Below are positions 1-7,534 of a stretch of DNA of 64,000 nucleotides, piece by piece (within the stretch, counting starts at the first letter, position 1; every line of letters starts with the position of its first letter). This DNA comes from Desulfocucumis palustris (GTDB lineage Bacteria; Bacillota; Desulfotomaculia; Desulfotomaculales; Desulfocucumaceae). Both the position numbers and the translations under genes were made by a program. The notes below the pieces were generated by a model. The model ran no database searches. It was not told the origin of the DNA and saw only the letters and a program-made list of their open reading frames with translations. The stretch covers positions 124,001-188,000 of the forward strand of contig NZ_BFAV01000157.1 of the NCBI RefSeq assembly GCF_002933875.1, written 5' to 3'.

Positions 1-258
1 CAGGGAGAGCTGGTCACTCCCACCGGCGCGGCACTGATTTCAACACTGGCGGAGGCTTTCTCCGGCCTCCCCCCGATGACCATTGAAACAGTGGGTTACG
101 GTTCGGGCAAAAAAGATATGGAACACCCCAACCTGCTAAGGCTGATAACCGGCGACACCGCTGACAGCCCCCTTGGGGTGCCGGCAGGCGCCGGGGGTCA
201 TAAGGAGCACGGGCATGAACATGGGCACCAGCATAACCCCGGGCGGGAATATAAGTGA
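1..258 (+). CDS. larC: LarC N-terminal part (LarC1-like), 5' end cut by window
   Basis: The open frame runs in from the left edge and ends at TGA 256-258. It shows the LarC family signature: ELVTPTGAAL, then GYGSGKKD and PNLLRLITG. LarC inserts nickel into the pyridinium-bisthiocarboxylate nucleotide to finish the nickel-pincer cofactor of LarA-type racemases. The frame ends in a His-rich tail (HKEHGHEHGHQH), a plausible nickel-handling segment. The LarC2 domain that usually follows (LETNIDDM-type motif) is absent in all three forward frames before larE, so this is a LarC1-only product or LarC2 is encoded elsewhere. In Lactobacillus plantarum LarC1 and LarC2 are joined by programmed frameshifting; I see no continuation that would allow that here. 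larE follows after 250 bp. Confidence 0.8.
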   Translation, partial: QGELVTPTGAALISTLAEAFSGLPPMTIETVGYGSGKKDMEHPNLLRLITGDTADSPLGVPAGAGGHKEHGHEHGHQHNPGREYK

Positions 259-404
259 GCCTTGGGTTTGGAAGGGGTTATCCCCTTACCGAACCCTTAG
301 AGCGAACTTAGTTCGAATAAGTTGGGGACATTCCTCACCCCAAAGTCAAGCTTTTAATAGAGGTGTGTCTCCTTTCCTTAATTACCTGTTTATCCCCGAC
401 CTTC

Positions 405-439
405 GAGGACGGGGTCTTACAGGCCGTTAGCGAGATAAA
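405..439. repeat. Dispersed repeat, third copy of the 52-kb repeat core
   Basis: The segment GGACGGGGTCTTACAGGCC followed by GTTAGCGAGATAAAC closely matches the first half of the two 76-bp direct repeats at 52051-52126 and 52211-52286. Just upstream (about 322-380) are pieces resembling the palindromic unit GGGGACATTCC / GGTGTGTCTCC that also occurs at 53431-53556. The 259-508 gap between larC and larE therefore appears to be built of intergenic repeat fragments rather than a gene. Confidence 0.55.
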
Positions 440-508
440 CAAATTGAAATAAATGCCGTGGTGATAAACAGCATTTTAATGCCCTAAAATTTTTAAAGGA
501 CGGGCCGG

Positions 509-1336
509 GTGCAAATGGAAACTTTACAGGACAAGAGCCAATATCTAAATAAAATTATAAAAGGCTACGGCAGTGTGCTGGTGGCCTTTTCCGGGGGCGC
601 GGACAGCACACTTTTGCTAAAATCCGCCCTGGACGCGCTGGGTGACAGGGTGCTTGCGGTAACGGCCAGATCGGAAATCTACCCGCCGGGAGAGGCGGAG
701 GAAGCCTCTGAAATTGCCCGCTCCCTGGGGGCGGAACACCTAATATTAAAAACCGGGGGACTTAAAAGCCCGGCTTTTGCGGGAAACCCTCCGGACAGGT
801 GTTATCACTGCAAAAAGGAATTATACGAGAAGCTTAACAGCCTGGCCCGGGAAAGGGGCTTAAATTATGTGGCTGACGGAGTCAACGCGGACGACGCCTC
901 GGACTACCGCCCGGGAATGCGTGCCGGGGTGGAGGCCGGGGTGCGCACACCTTTAAAGCAGGCAAACCTTACCAAGCGGGACATATACGCCCTGTCCAGG
1001 GAAATGGGCCTGCCCACCGCCCATAAACCGGCAAATCCCTGTCTGGCCTCCAGGTTTCCGTACGGGACTGAAATTACTCCCGAGGCCCTGGATATGGTGC
1101 ACAAATCGGAAGCCTTTTTAAAAAGCCTGGGCTATACTCCCTTAAGAGTCAGGCATCACGGGCACCTGGCCCGCATCGAGGTGCCCCCGGACCGGATGGA
1201 AAGCGTTCTCCGGGACGCCGAAAGGATTACCGCCGCCATAAAGACAATTGGCTATATTTATGTCACCCTTGATCTACGGGGGTTTCGGTCCGGCAGCATG
1301 AACGAAACCCTGGAAGACCGCCTTAGGCTTTATTGA
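509..1336 (+). CDS. larE: LarE, sulfur insertase for nickel-pincer cofactor
   Basis: 275 aa. LarE adenylates the carboxylates of the nicotinate-derived precursor and inserts sulfur to give the dithiocarboxylate that LarC loads with nickel. The PP-loop is SGGADS at residues 28-33. Cys98 and Cys101 (RCYHCK) together with Cys178 (NPCLASRFPYG) form the three-cysteine pattern of the [4Fe-4S] type of LarE. The single-Cys Lactobacillus enzyme instead sacrifices its own cysteine, so this form is inferred to be catalytic rather than sacrificial. The GTG start at 509 is supported by AAAGGA 8 bases upstream. It lies downstream of larC in the same direction; larA/larB are not in the window. A terminator follows at 1378-1409. 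Confidence 0.93.
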   Translation: MQMETLQDKSQYLNKIIKGYGSVLVAFSGGADSTLLLKSALDALGDRVLAVTARSEIYPPGEAEEASEIARSLGAEHLILKTGGLKSPAFAGNPPDRCYHCKKELYEKLNSLARERGLNYVADGVNADDASDYRPGMRAGVEAGVRTPLKQANLTKRDIYALSREMGLPTAHKPANPCLASRFPYGTEITPEALDMVHKSEAFLKSLGYTPLRVRHHGHLARIEVPPDRMESVLRDAERITAAIKTIGYIYVTLDLRGFRSGSMNETLEDRLRLY

Positions 1337-1377
1337 TAGCATATCCCCCAACAGCCACATAAAAAGACAGGGAAAAC

Positions 1378-1409
1378 AAGCCGGTATGTACATGAACACC
1401 GGCTTTTAT
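1378..1409 (+). terminator. Terminator after larE
   Basis: AAGCCGGT pairs with ACCGGCTT across a short loop and is followed by TTTTATC. It ends the larCE transcript. Confidence 0.7.
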
Positions 1410-1765
1410 CATTTTATTAACCTGGCACACGTTATGCATAATTAAGCATATGGAAAGACAGATTGTTTAAGATAATCACTGTAGCCATAACATTTTCAAA
1501 TTATACAGGATACCGTTCAAGGCATTGCTTTTGTTTTATTATGGGACAGGCGATCCATTAATGACCGGTTGATTGTGCTATTTTCACACAAAATAGGGGC
1601 ATCTCGCCCCTATTTTGTTATTTTTTATCATTATGGAAATAAAAAAGCTGCTAATTTAAGAAGGTTTTTTTAAATTCGAGTGGTATATAGATTGCATAAC
1701 GGTTATATTGAGTTTTGTCAAAAGTTTTAACAATTAATAAGAAAAAAGAAAAGGGAGGACTATGG
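1410..1765. other. Intergenic region upstream of aor
   Basis: No gene is seen. It contains a second perfect hairpin (1590-1617, listed separately) and, nearer the aor gene, an ATAAC-G-GTTAT palindrome at 1696-1706 preceded by TTGCA. This palindrome resembles the TAACGTTAT-like half-sites near the other Mo/W genes of the window and may be an operator. I cannot define the promoter with confidence. Confidence 0.4.
1590..1617. terminator. Bidirectional-looking hairpin upstream of aor
   Basis: AAAATAGGGGC and GCCCCTATTTT form an 11-bp perfect stem around ATCTC, with a T-rich run on the + side and an A-rich run before it. It separates larE from the aor gene. Confidence 0.7.
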
Positions 1766-3490
1766 ATGGATAAAATTTTAAGAATCAACATGACCACCCA
1801 GGAAGTCAAAGTTGAGCCGGTTCCCGGGAAATACGCGGCTCTGGGCGGAAGGGCCCTGACATCACAATTTGTGCTGGACGAAGTAGAACCCACCTGTGAT
1901 CCGCTGGGTCCCTTTAACAAACTGATTTATGCCCCCGGCCTGCTTTCCGGAACCAGCGCTCCCTCATCCGGACGGCTCTCCGTGGGCGGGAAAAGCCCTC
2001 TCACCGGAACCATCAAAGAATCAAACGCGGGGGGAATCAGCTCCCAGAAACTGGCCAACCTTGGCTACAAAGCCGTAATAGTGGAAGGCCAGGCTCCCAA
2101 AGGTGAGTTCTACCTCATCAGCATCACCCCCGCTGGCGTAAAGCTTGAGCCGGCGGGCGATTTGACCGGTAAGGGCGGATATGACACGGTTGCCCTGTGC
2201 CGTGAAAAATTCGGACAAAAGGTCGGCGTCATCTTCATCGGCCCCGCAGGCGAAATGCTCATGGCCAACGCCGGGGTCGGCACCAACGACGGCGAGGGCA
2301 ACGCCTCCCGTTACGCGGGCCGGGGCGGCCTGGGCGCCGTGATGGGCTCGAAAGGCCTCAAGGCCATTATTATCGACAGCCCCACCACCTTCGACGTCCC
2401 GGTGAAGGACCCGGAAAGGTTCAAGGCCGCGGCCAGAAAATTTGCCAAAATACTCCTGGACCACCCGGTATGCGGCTCCGGACTGCCCAGCTACGGCACC
2501 AACGTTTTGATGAACATTATCAACGAGGCCGGCACCCTGCCCACCAGGAACTTCCGTTTCGGCCGCTTTGACAAGGCCAGCGAGGTATCAGGTGAAAAAC
2601 TGGCCGAGGTTGCCGTGGCCAGGGGAGGCAAGGCCACCCACGCCTGCCATCCCGGCTGCGTAATGCGCTGCTCCAACGTATATCCCATGCCCAACGGCAA
2701 GGTCTGCGCCCCCATTGAATATGAATCCGCCTGGGGCTTCGGTCCCAACCTGGAAGTAAGCGACCTGGACGACGTGGCCATGATGAACTGGCTCTGCAAT
2801 GATATCGGCCTGGACACCATTGACGCCGGCGCCACCCTGGGCGTTCTGATGGAGGCCGGAGTAATTCCCTTCGGCGACGGCAAGGCCGCCATCAAAGCGC
2901 TGGAAGAAGTATACACCGGCTCCCCCCTGGGAAGAATCATCGGCTCAGGCACAACCTTTGCCGGCAAACTGTACGGTGTGACCAGGGTGCCCACCGTCAA
3001 GGGCCAGGCCATTCCCGCTTACGATCCCCGCTCCTGCCGGGGCAACGGTGTAACCTACGCCACCACCACCATGGGCGCGGACCACACCGCCGGCTACGCG
3101 GTTACCGCAAACATTCTTAAGGTTGGCGGTTTCGTGGAGCCTACCAGCGACCAGGGACAGATCGAACTTTCCAGGAACCTGCAAATCGCCACCGCCGCCG
3201 TGGACTCCACCGGACTGTGCCTTTTCATCGCCTTCGCGGTGCTGGACAACCCGGAAGGCCTGCCCACAGTGGTGGAAATGCTGAACGCCATGTACGGCAC
3301 CTCCCTGACCACCGACGACGTGGTGGCCCTTGGCCAGAGCGTCCTTAAAAACGAGCGGGCCTTCAACGCAAAGGCCGGCTTCACCAAAGCCGACGACCGC
3401 CTGCCGGAATTCTTCTACAACGAGGAACTGGCTCCCCACAACACCAAGTTCGCCCTCAGAGACGAGCTGGATGAGGTGTTTAATTTCTAA
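1766..3490 (+). CDS. aor: Aldehyde:ferredoxin oxidoreductase (tungsten-type, AOR family)
   Basis: 574 aa from ATG 1766, which has GGGAGG 7-8 bases upstream; the reading frame is open further upstream but without a ribosome site. AOR-family enzymes oxidise aldehydes (or reduce acids) with ferredoxin, using a bis-pyranopterin tungsten centre and one [4Fe-4S] cluster. The N-terminal domain has the family pattern (GGRALTSQ, YAPGLLSGTSAPSSGRLSVGGKSPLTG, GGISSQKLANLGY). The cluster cysteines are at about 294, 298 and 302 (ACHPGCVMRC) with a late partner in STGLCLF. The first spacing is Cx3Cx3C rather than the Cx2Cx3C of Pyrococcus AOR. TTMGADHTAGY is the region of the pterin pocket. The gene is monocistronic between hairpins. 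The substrate cannot be told from sequence. Confidence 0.92.
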   Translation: MDKILRINMTTQEVKVEPVPGKYAALGGRALTSQFVLDEVEPTCDPLGPFNKLIYAPGLLSGTSAPSSGRLSVGGKSPLTGTIKESNAGGISSQKLANLGYKAVIVEGQAPKGEFYLISITPAGVKLEPAGDLTGKGGYDTVALCREKFGQKVGVIFIGPAGEMLMANAGVGTNDGEGNASRYAGRGGLGAVMGSKGLKAIIIDSPTTFDVPVKDPERFKAAARKFAKILLDHPVCGSGLPSYGTNVLMNIINEAGTLPTRNFRFGRFDKASEVSGEKLAEVAVARGGKATHACHPGCVMRCSNVYPMPNGKVCAPIEYESAWGFGPNLEVSDLDDVAMMNWLCNDIGLDTIDAGATLGVLMEAGVIPFGDGKAAIKALEEVYTGSPLGRIIGSGTTFAGKLYGVTRVPTVKGQAIPAYDPRSCRGNGVTYATTTMGADHTAGYAVTANILKVGGFVEPTSDQGQIELSRNLQIATAAVDSTGLCLFIAFAVLDNPEGLPTVVEMLNAMYGTSLTTDDVVALGQSVLKNERAFNAKAGFTKADDRLPEFFYNEELAPHNTKFALRDELDEVFNF

Positions 3491-3544
3491 CAGCGGTAAT
3501 TATCGCAGCTATTAAACAAATGGACAAACAATGGCACGACCCGT

Positions 3545-3580
3545 AAAAATGGGGCCGGTTTTGCACCGGCCCCATTTTTA
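3545..3580 (+). terminator. Strong terminator after aor
   Basis: AAAAATGGGGCCGGT and ACCGGCCCCATTTTT form a 15-bp perfect stem with loop TTTGC. Being symmetric, it can also end leftward transcripts of the permease gene that starts the convergent nif-side cluster. Confidence 0.88.
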
Positions 3581-3632
3581 TTCTGTTTTATATACTTGCC
3601 TCTAAACAATCCCGGCCCGGTACAAATTCAAC

Positions 3633-4376
3633 TTATATGCCTTTTCTCCAGTAAATCACCCTGTCTTCCAGCAAAATCAGGCCCTTGTTTATAAAAAACC
3701 CAATCAGCCCGACAAAAATTATAGTAGCATATAGCTCCGGGGTATTGTAGGCGATCTGGGCATATACCGCCCTGCTGCCCAGCCCATGTTTCGCCCCGGC
3801 CAGCATTTCCGTCACCACCTCAATAATAACCCCCAGAGACAATGAAACCCGTGTCCCGATAAATATCTGGGGCAAAGCGTCGAATATAATCACCCGGGAA
3901 AAAACCTGGTGCCATTTTGCCCCCATCATTTTAGCGATACTGACCCGCATTTTCGGGCTGTTGCGCACTCCCACGGCTGAATGCAACATCATTATGGTGG
4001 CGCACCCAAATACAATAACAATTATTCTGGATACCTCGCCAATGCCGAATATCAACAACGCCAGGGGAAAAACAATTATCGGGGGAATAGATCTGAAAAA
4101 ATCTATCAAACACTCCACATAATTGTATAAGTTTTCATAATAACCCAGCAGGAGCCCCGCGGGGACCCCAATCAAGAAAGATACGGCGCCGCCTGTCAGC
4201 ACGCGCTTTAGGGAATAGGCCGCATCCAAAAGTATAATATCCTTGCAAACAAGATAAATAATCTCTTTGAAAGTTTCATAAGGAGTCGGCAAAAACATGG
4301 GGTTAATCAATTGAAGCCAGCAAATTATTTGCCAGAATGAAACCGCGGTTGCAAAAGCAAGCATATATTTTTTCAT
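3633..4376 (-). CDS. ABC transporter permease, NitT/TauT (SsuC/NrtB) family
   Basis: About 247 aa, an integral membrane protein with roughly six hydrophobic segments and the EAA-loop region (AKMMGAKWHQVFSRVIIFDALPQIFIG) typical of binding-protein-dependent permeases for taurine, sulfonate or nitrate. The start at ATG 4376 follows an in-frame TTG at 4382; the ribosome site is weak. It is the last gene of the leftward nif-linked cluster, directly after its binding-protein gene, while the matching ATPase lies about 8 kb away upstream of nifD. The context suggests import of something needed for nitrogenase (oxyanion or organic acid), but the substrate is not determined. Confidence 0.85.
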   Translation of the reverse strand: MKKYMLAFATAVSFWQIICWLQLINPMFLPTPYETFKEIIYLVCKDIILLDAAYSLKRVLTGGAVSFLIGVPAGLLLGYYENLYNYVECLIDFFRSIPPIIVFPLALLIFGIGEVSRIIVIVFGCATIMMLHSAVGVRNSPKMRVSIAKMMGAKWHQVFSRVIIFDALPQIFIGTRVSLSLGVIIEVVTEMLAGAKHGLGSRAVYAQIAYNTPELYATIIFVGLIGFFINKGLILLEDRVIYWRKGI

Positions 4377-4427
4377 CTTCAATACCGACCCGTTTAAAAT
4401 ATTTTTGCCATTAGCCGCGTGTGCATT

Positions 4428-5417
4428 TTACTGAGGGTATTTATACAGCATATTTGTCAAATCCAGATTTCCTTTTATTATGTTCTGTTTCTGATAGGCT
4501 TCCACAAGCCTGGAGAGCTCCCCGGGAGAGACCTCGCCGGTTTTTAAATACCTGGGGTCCGAATAATTTTCAACAAAAGGTTTCTCGGTATCGGAAACAA
4601 AACCGGCCATCATCTTTTTCGCCTCCCTGGGATTTGCGTCTATAAATTCAATGGCCTCATCCAGGGATTTGGCTATCCGCTCCACCATATCGGGGTCTTT
4701 GTCGGCAAATTCCTTACTGACGTTGAAACTGCCAAATGGAAGAGGCGACCATAAATATTTGGGGACAATGGCTCCCTGGTAAAGAAGCCTTCCTATTCCT
4801 TTTTGCAGGGTTGTTGTTACCGCGGGATCATTGGAGAATACGGCGTCCACCGCCCCTGAATCAAGGGAGGAGGCTGTTAAAGCGGGAGCGAGGGTTTGAA
4901 TAACCACCTCATCGGGAGAAATACCGTTTTCCTGCAATATCATGTTCAGCCATGCCTTATAGGCCACTGTGGGTAAAATGCCGATTCTCCTGCCGCGCAA
5001 ATCATTTATGCCGCTGACGGGCGAGTCTTTTTTCACCATTAGCATGCTGATGGGATGCTTGTCATCCTCCACCAGGGCGGTGAGATAATACAGCTGTTTT
5101 TTACTTCTGACTTGGCCGTTAAAGGTAATGGGAAAGGCCGTGTAGCCGGCTACATCCAGCTGCCCGGCCAAAAGCGCGTCCATTAGCGGCTGGGCGGTGT
5201 CAAATCCTTCCAATTCAACATCAAGCCCGTTTTCGCGGAAAATTCCCCTTTCTTCAGCAACAAATACTGGCAGGCTGATAATTAACCGGCTATATCCAAT
5301 TTTAACTTTTTGCGGGCTGGTGCCACGGGTCTCCGGTTTACCGCATCCCGTTAAAAGAGCCGCGATGAAAATAAACACCAGTAGCACAATTAACCCCTTT
5401 AAAGCTCTCCTTTGCAT
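4428..5417 (-). CDS. ABC transporter substrate-binding lipoprotein (NMT1/SsuA-like)
   Basis: 329 aa from ATG 5417, which follows GGGGGG at good spacing; an upstream in-frame start adds eight residues with no ribosome site. The N-terminus is a lipoprotein signal (VLLVFIFIAALLTGC). The mature part is an NMT1/SsuA-type two-lobe fold (KIGYSRLIISLPVFVAEERGIF, then LRGRRIGI and DAVFSNDPA). Members bind nitrate, sulfonates, taurine or pyrimidine precursors; the ligand here is unknown. It lies between anfO and the permease gene and presumably works with the ATPase at 12599-13330. Confidence 0.85.
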   Translation of the reverse strand: MQRRALKGLIVLLVFIFIAALLTGCGKPETRGTSPQKVKIGYSRLIISLPVFVAEERGIFRENGLDVELEGFDTAQPLMDALLAGQLDVAGYTAFPITFNGQVRSKKQLYYLTALVEDDKHPISMLMVKKDSPVSGINDLRGRRIGILPTVAYKAWLNMILQENGISPDEVVIQTLAPALTASSLDSGAVDAVFSNDPAVTTTLQKGIGRLLYQGAIVPKYLWSPLPFGSFNVSKEFADKDPDMVERIAKSLDEAIEFIDANPREAKKMMAGFVSDTEKPFVENYSDPRYLKTGEVSPGELSRLVEAYQKQNIIKGNLDLTNMLYKYPQ

Positions 5418-5525
5418 ACTAACCCCCCGTTCGCCCGGCACGTAAATAACGAATTTTGCGCAAAGCTATTATTACCGGCGGCAACTTAGTCCGGGACCGC
5501 TTTCCCACAGGGGCACAACCCCCGT

Positions 5526-6152
5526 TTAAGCGGAACAGACCTTTTTGCCAATCACCAGCCTCACTTCACCCGTAGCCACTTTTTCCACCTCGCAGGTCAG
5601 GCCGCTACCCATGATCTCCATCTTAAGCCATGGCGGGATGTGATTGCACAGCACTTCCAGCCGGTAAAAATCGCCCTGCCGCAAAAAGGGCAACAGCACC
5701 TGCTTGGTGGTAATTCCCGTTCCGGCTTCCTGAATCTCCTTGATTGAAATACTATAGCAGCCGTTGCCCATATCCACCGGCCCGGGCACCGCCACAAGCC
5801 TGACCGCTTTTTCCAGGGCCGCCTGCTCCTCCTTTTCCCAGACATACTCCAGCAAATCATCGGGTTCGCCGGAAAACTCCCAGATACTGCACCCGGCCTT
5901 CTCCAATTCATAATAGGGTATACCGCTAATGGCGCCGGCCACAAATATTTTACAGCCGCCAATAAAATCAACCACTTCTCCCATTTGCTTGCGCATCCCC
6001 GGCAATCCTTGCTCCCGCTTGAAGCTATAGTCTTTTTCCCTATGGACATTCCAGCTTCCCTGCTTCCTTTGATATATTACAATTTTCCCCTGCTCGTACA
6101 GGGTGGCGGTTTCTCCATTCCTGCCCACATGAACGGCGATCTCCTTGAGCAT
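5526..6152 (-). CDS. anfO: AnfO-like nitrogenase accessory protein
   Basis: 208 aa, matching the AnfO family along its length: an N-terminal beta-rich part (EIAVHVGRNGETATLYEQGKI), the central GLPGMRKQMGEVVDFIGGCKIFVAGAISG, and YYELEKAGCSIWEF. AnfO was named from the iron-only nitrogenase operon and its biochemical role is not settled. Here it follows nifE-nifN in a molybdenum-type cluster, about 100 bases after nifN, with GAAGG before the ATG. No anfG, anfD or vnfD is present, so this is a Mo-system AnfO or a leftover of an alternative system. Identification is by motif recognition. Confidence 0.85.
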   Translation of the reverse strand: MLKEIAVHVGRNGETATLYEQGKIVIYQRKQGSWNVHREKDYSFKREQGLPGMRKQMGEVVDFIGGCKIFVAGAISGIPYYELEKAGCSIWEFSGEPDDLLEYVWEKEEQAALEKAVRLVAVPGPVDMGNGCYSISIKEIQEAGTGITTKQVLLPFLRQGDFYRLEVLCNHIPPWLKMEIMGSGLTCEVEKVATGEVRLVIGKKVCSA

Positions 6153-6251
6153 GACAATACCTTCTTTCCTGAAATATTTTTCAATCGTCCTTTTATTTCA
6201 TAATAAATGCTTCTAAATACAATGCTGAATTGGTGTCTTCCTGAAAGACTG

Positions 6252-7532
6252 TCAATGAGGGTGGCCTGCAATAATTGCATTTGCCACCTCCACCAGAAAA
6301 TGGGTGCCTCCATCGTAAAGAGTATCCACCTTCAATTGAGCACCAATCTGCTCAAGAATCGGGAAGCCCCGCAAAACCTGAATTTTTCCATGACGGCGGG
6401 CGATGCGCTCACCATGGTAATTTGATATCAAAACATCACAGTCATCAATCATGCCCTCGGCATCCTCCAGGTCCCCCACCAGGGTCCGGTGCGCCACGGA
6501 TCTCTCCAGCGACTTGCCGGGTGTGCTGGCAATAATGGCGGTTATGATTCCTCCGGCCTCCGCCAGGGCCGCAGCCATATCCACAATCCGGTCGGGCTCG
6601 CCTGCCAGTATGAAGCGCTTCCTGCCGATGTAAAAATGGGAATCAATAAGAGCATCCCGATGGCGCCGGCGCCAGTGCTTGACCCTGGGGCCGGGCTCCC
6701 TGCCGGTCAGCCGCATCAGCTGCCCGATAAAAGTATCCGTGGCCTGCAATCCCATAAGACCGGGAATATTAATATGCAAGGCCTGGGGGCTCTTGCGGAG
6801 AAACGCCTCCGCCACGGGCAGCATTGAGGCTCCCACGGAAATGACGAGCCCCGCGGAGCCCAGCTGTTTAATTTCATCCATTGCAATGCCGCCCTGGCAC
6901 AATGACGCCTGGTTAATTCCAAGGTGGCCGTCCAGGGAATCGGAAATATCCGGAAGCGCGTGGACCTCCAGGCCGAATTCCGCCAGAAGATCCTTAACGC
7001 CCTCCACTTCCAGGGGGTGCAGGCTGACATGCGGCATTAGCAGAACCTTATCAGGCCGGAGGTTTAACCCGGGCTTCATGACCTGTTCTATAAAGGCCGC
7101 GGCCATCTTTGCCCAGCCGCTTTCCAGCCCGCCTTCAAAATCGGGAGTTTCAGCATAAACAATGGGATAATTTATACTGTTTGCGATGCGCTTAAGGTCA
7201 TCACCCTTGGCGCTGGTCAGCCCCGTGGAAAACAGGCCGATAACCTCGGGCCTCACCCTGGGCAGAAAATTTTGAACAGCTTCCCGCACAATGCCCTCCC
7301 CGCCGTCAAAGATGGCGGCCAGCTCGCTCACCGCCGTGGTTCGTATGGCGATGGGATCACAAAAATGACGCGTGAAAAATATTTTTGTCAGACTGGAACA
7401 GCCAACAGCCCCATGGGCCAGGGCGAGACTTCCCTTCACCCCCAGAACCGCCAGGGTCGCGCCCATGGGCTGGGACAGCTTTATGGGGTAAACCTGCATA
7501 TTCTTATTGCCAATAGTCGCATAGGCCCTCAT
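6252..7532 (-). CDS. nifN: Nitrogenase cofactor scaffold NifN
   Basis: 426 aa from ATG 7532, preceded by GGGGGG and lying two bases after the nifE stop; a longer in-frame start overlapping nifE lacks a ribosome site. NifN forms the NifEN tetramer on which the FeMo-cofactor precursor is matured with Mo and homocitrate. The NifK/NifN fold is evident in KLSQPMGATLAVLGVKGSLALAHGAVGCSS (the Cys of the interface cluster in HGAVGC), the FSTGLTSAKGDDL region and PGLMGLQATD. The gene is translationally close to nifE. The 3' end is followed by a short gap to anfO. Confidence 0.9.
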   Translation of the reverse strand: MRAYATIGNKNMQVYPIKLSQPMGATLAVLGVKGSLALAHGAVGCSSLTKIFFTRHFCDPIAIRTTAVSELAAIFDGGEGIVREAVQNFLPRVRPEVIGLFSTGLTSAKGDDLKRIANSINYPIVYAETPDFEGGLESGWAKMAAAFIEQVMKPGLNLRPDKVLLMPHVSLHPLEVEGVKDLLAEFGLEVHALPDISDSLDGHLGINQASLCQGGIAMDEIKQLGSAGLVISVGASMLPVAEAFLRKSPQALHINIPGLMGLQATDTFIGQLMRLTGREPGPRVKHWRRRHRDALIDSHFYIGRKRFILAGEPDRIVDMAAALAEAGGIITAIIASTPGKSLERSVAHRTLVGDLEDAEGMIDDCDVLISNYHGERIARRHGKIQVLRGFPILEQIGAQLKVDTLYDGGTHFLVEVANAIIAGHPH

Positions 7533-7534
7533 AA

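Noticed and set aside
173-430. An 85-codon open frame between larC and larE
   Set aside because: It overlaps larC and repeat fragments, has no ribosome site or recognisable family, and its product is low-complexity in composition; treated as chance.
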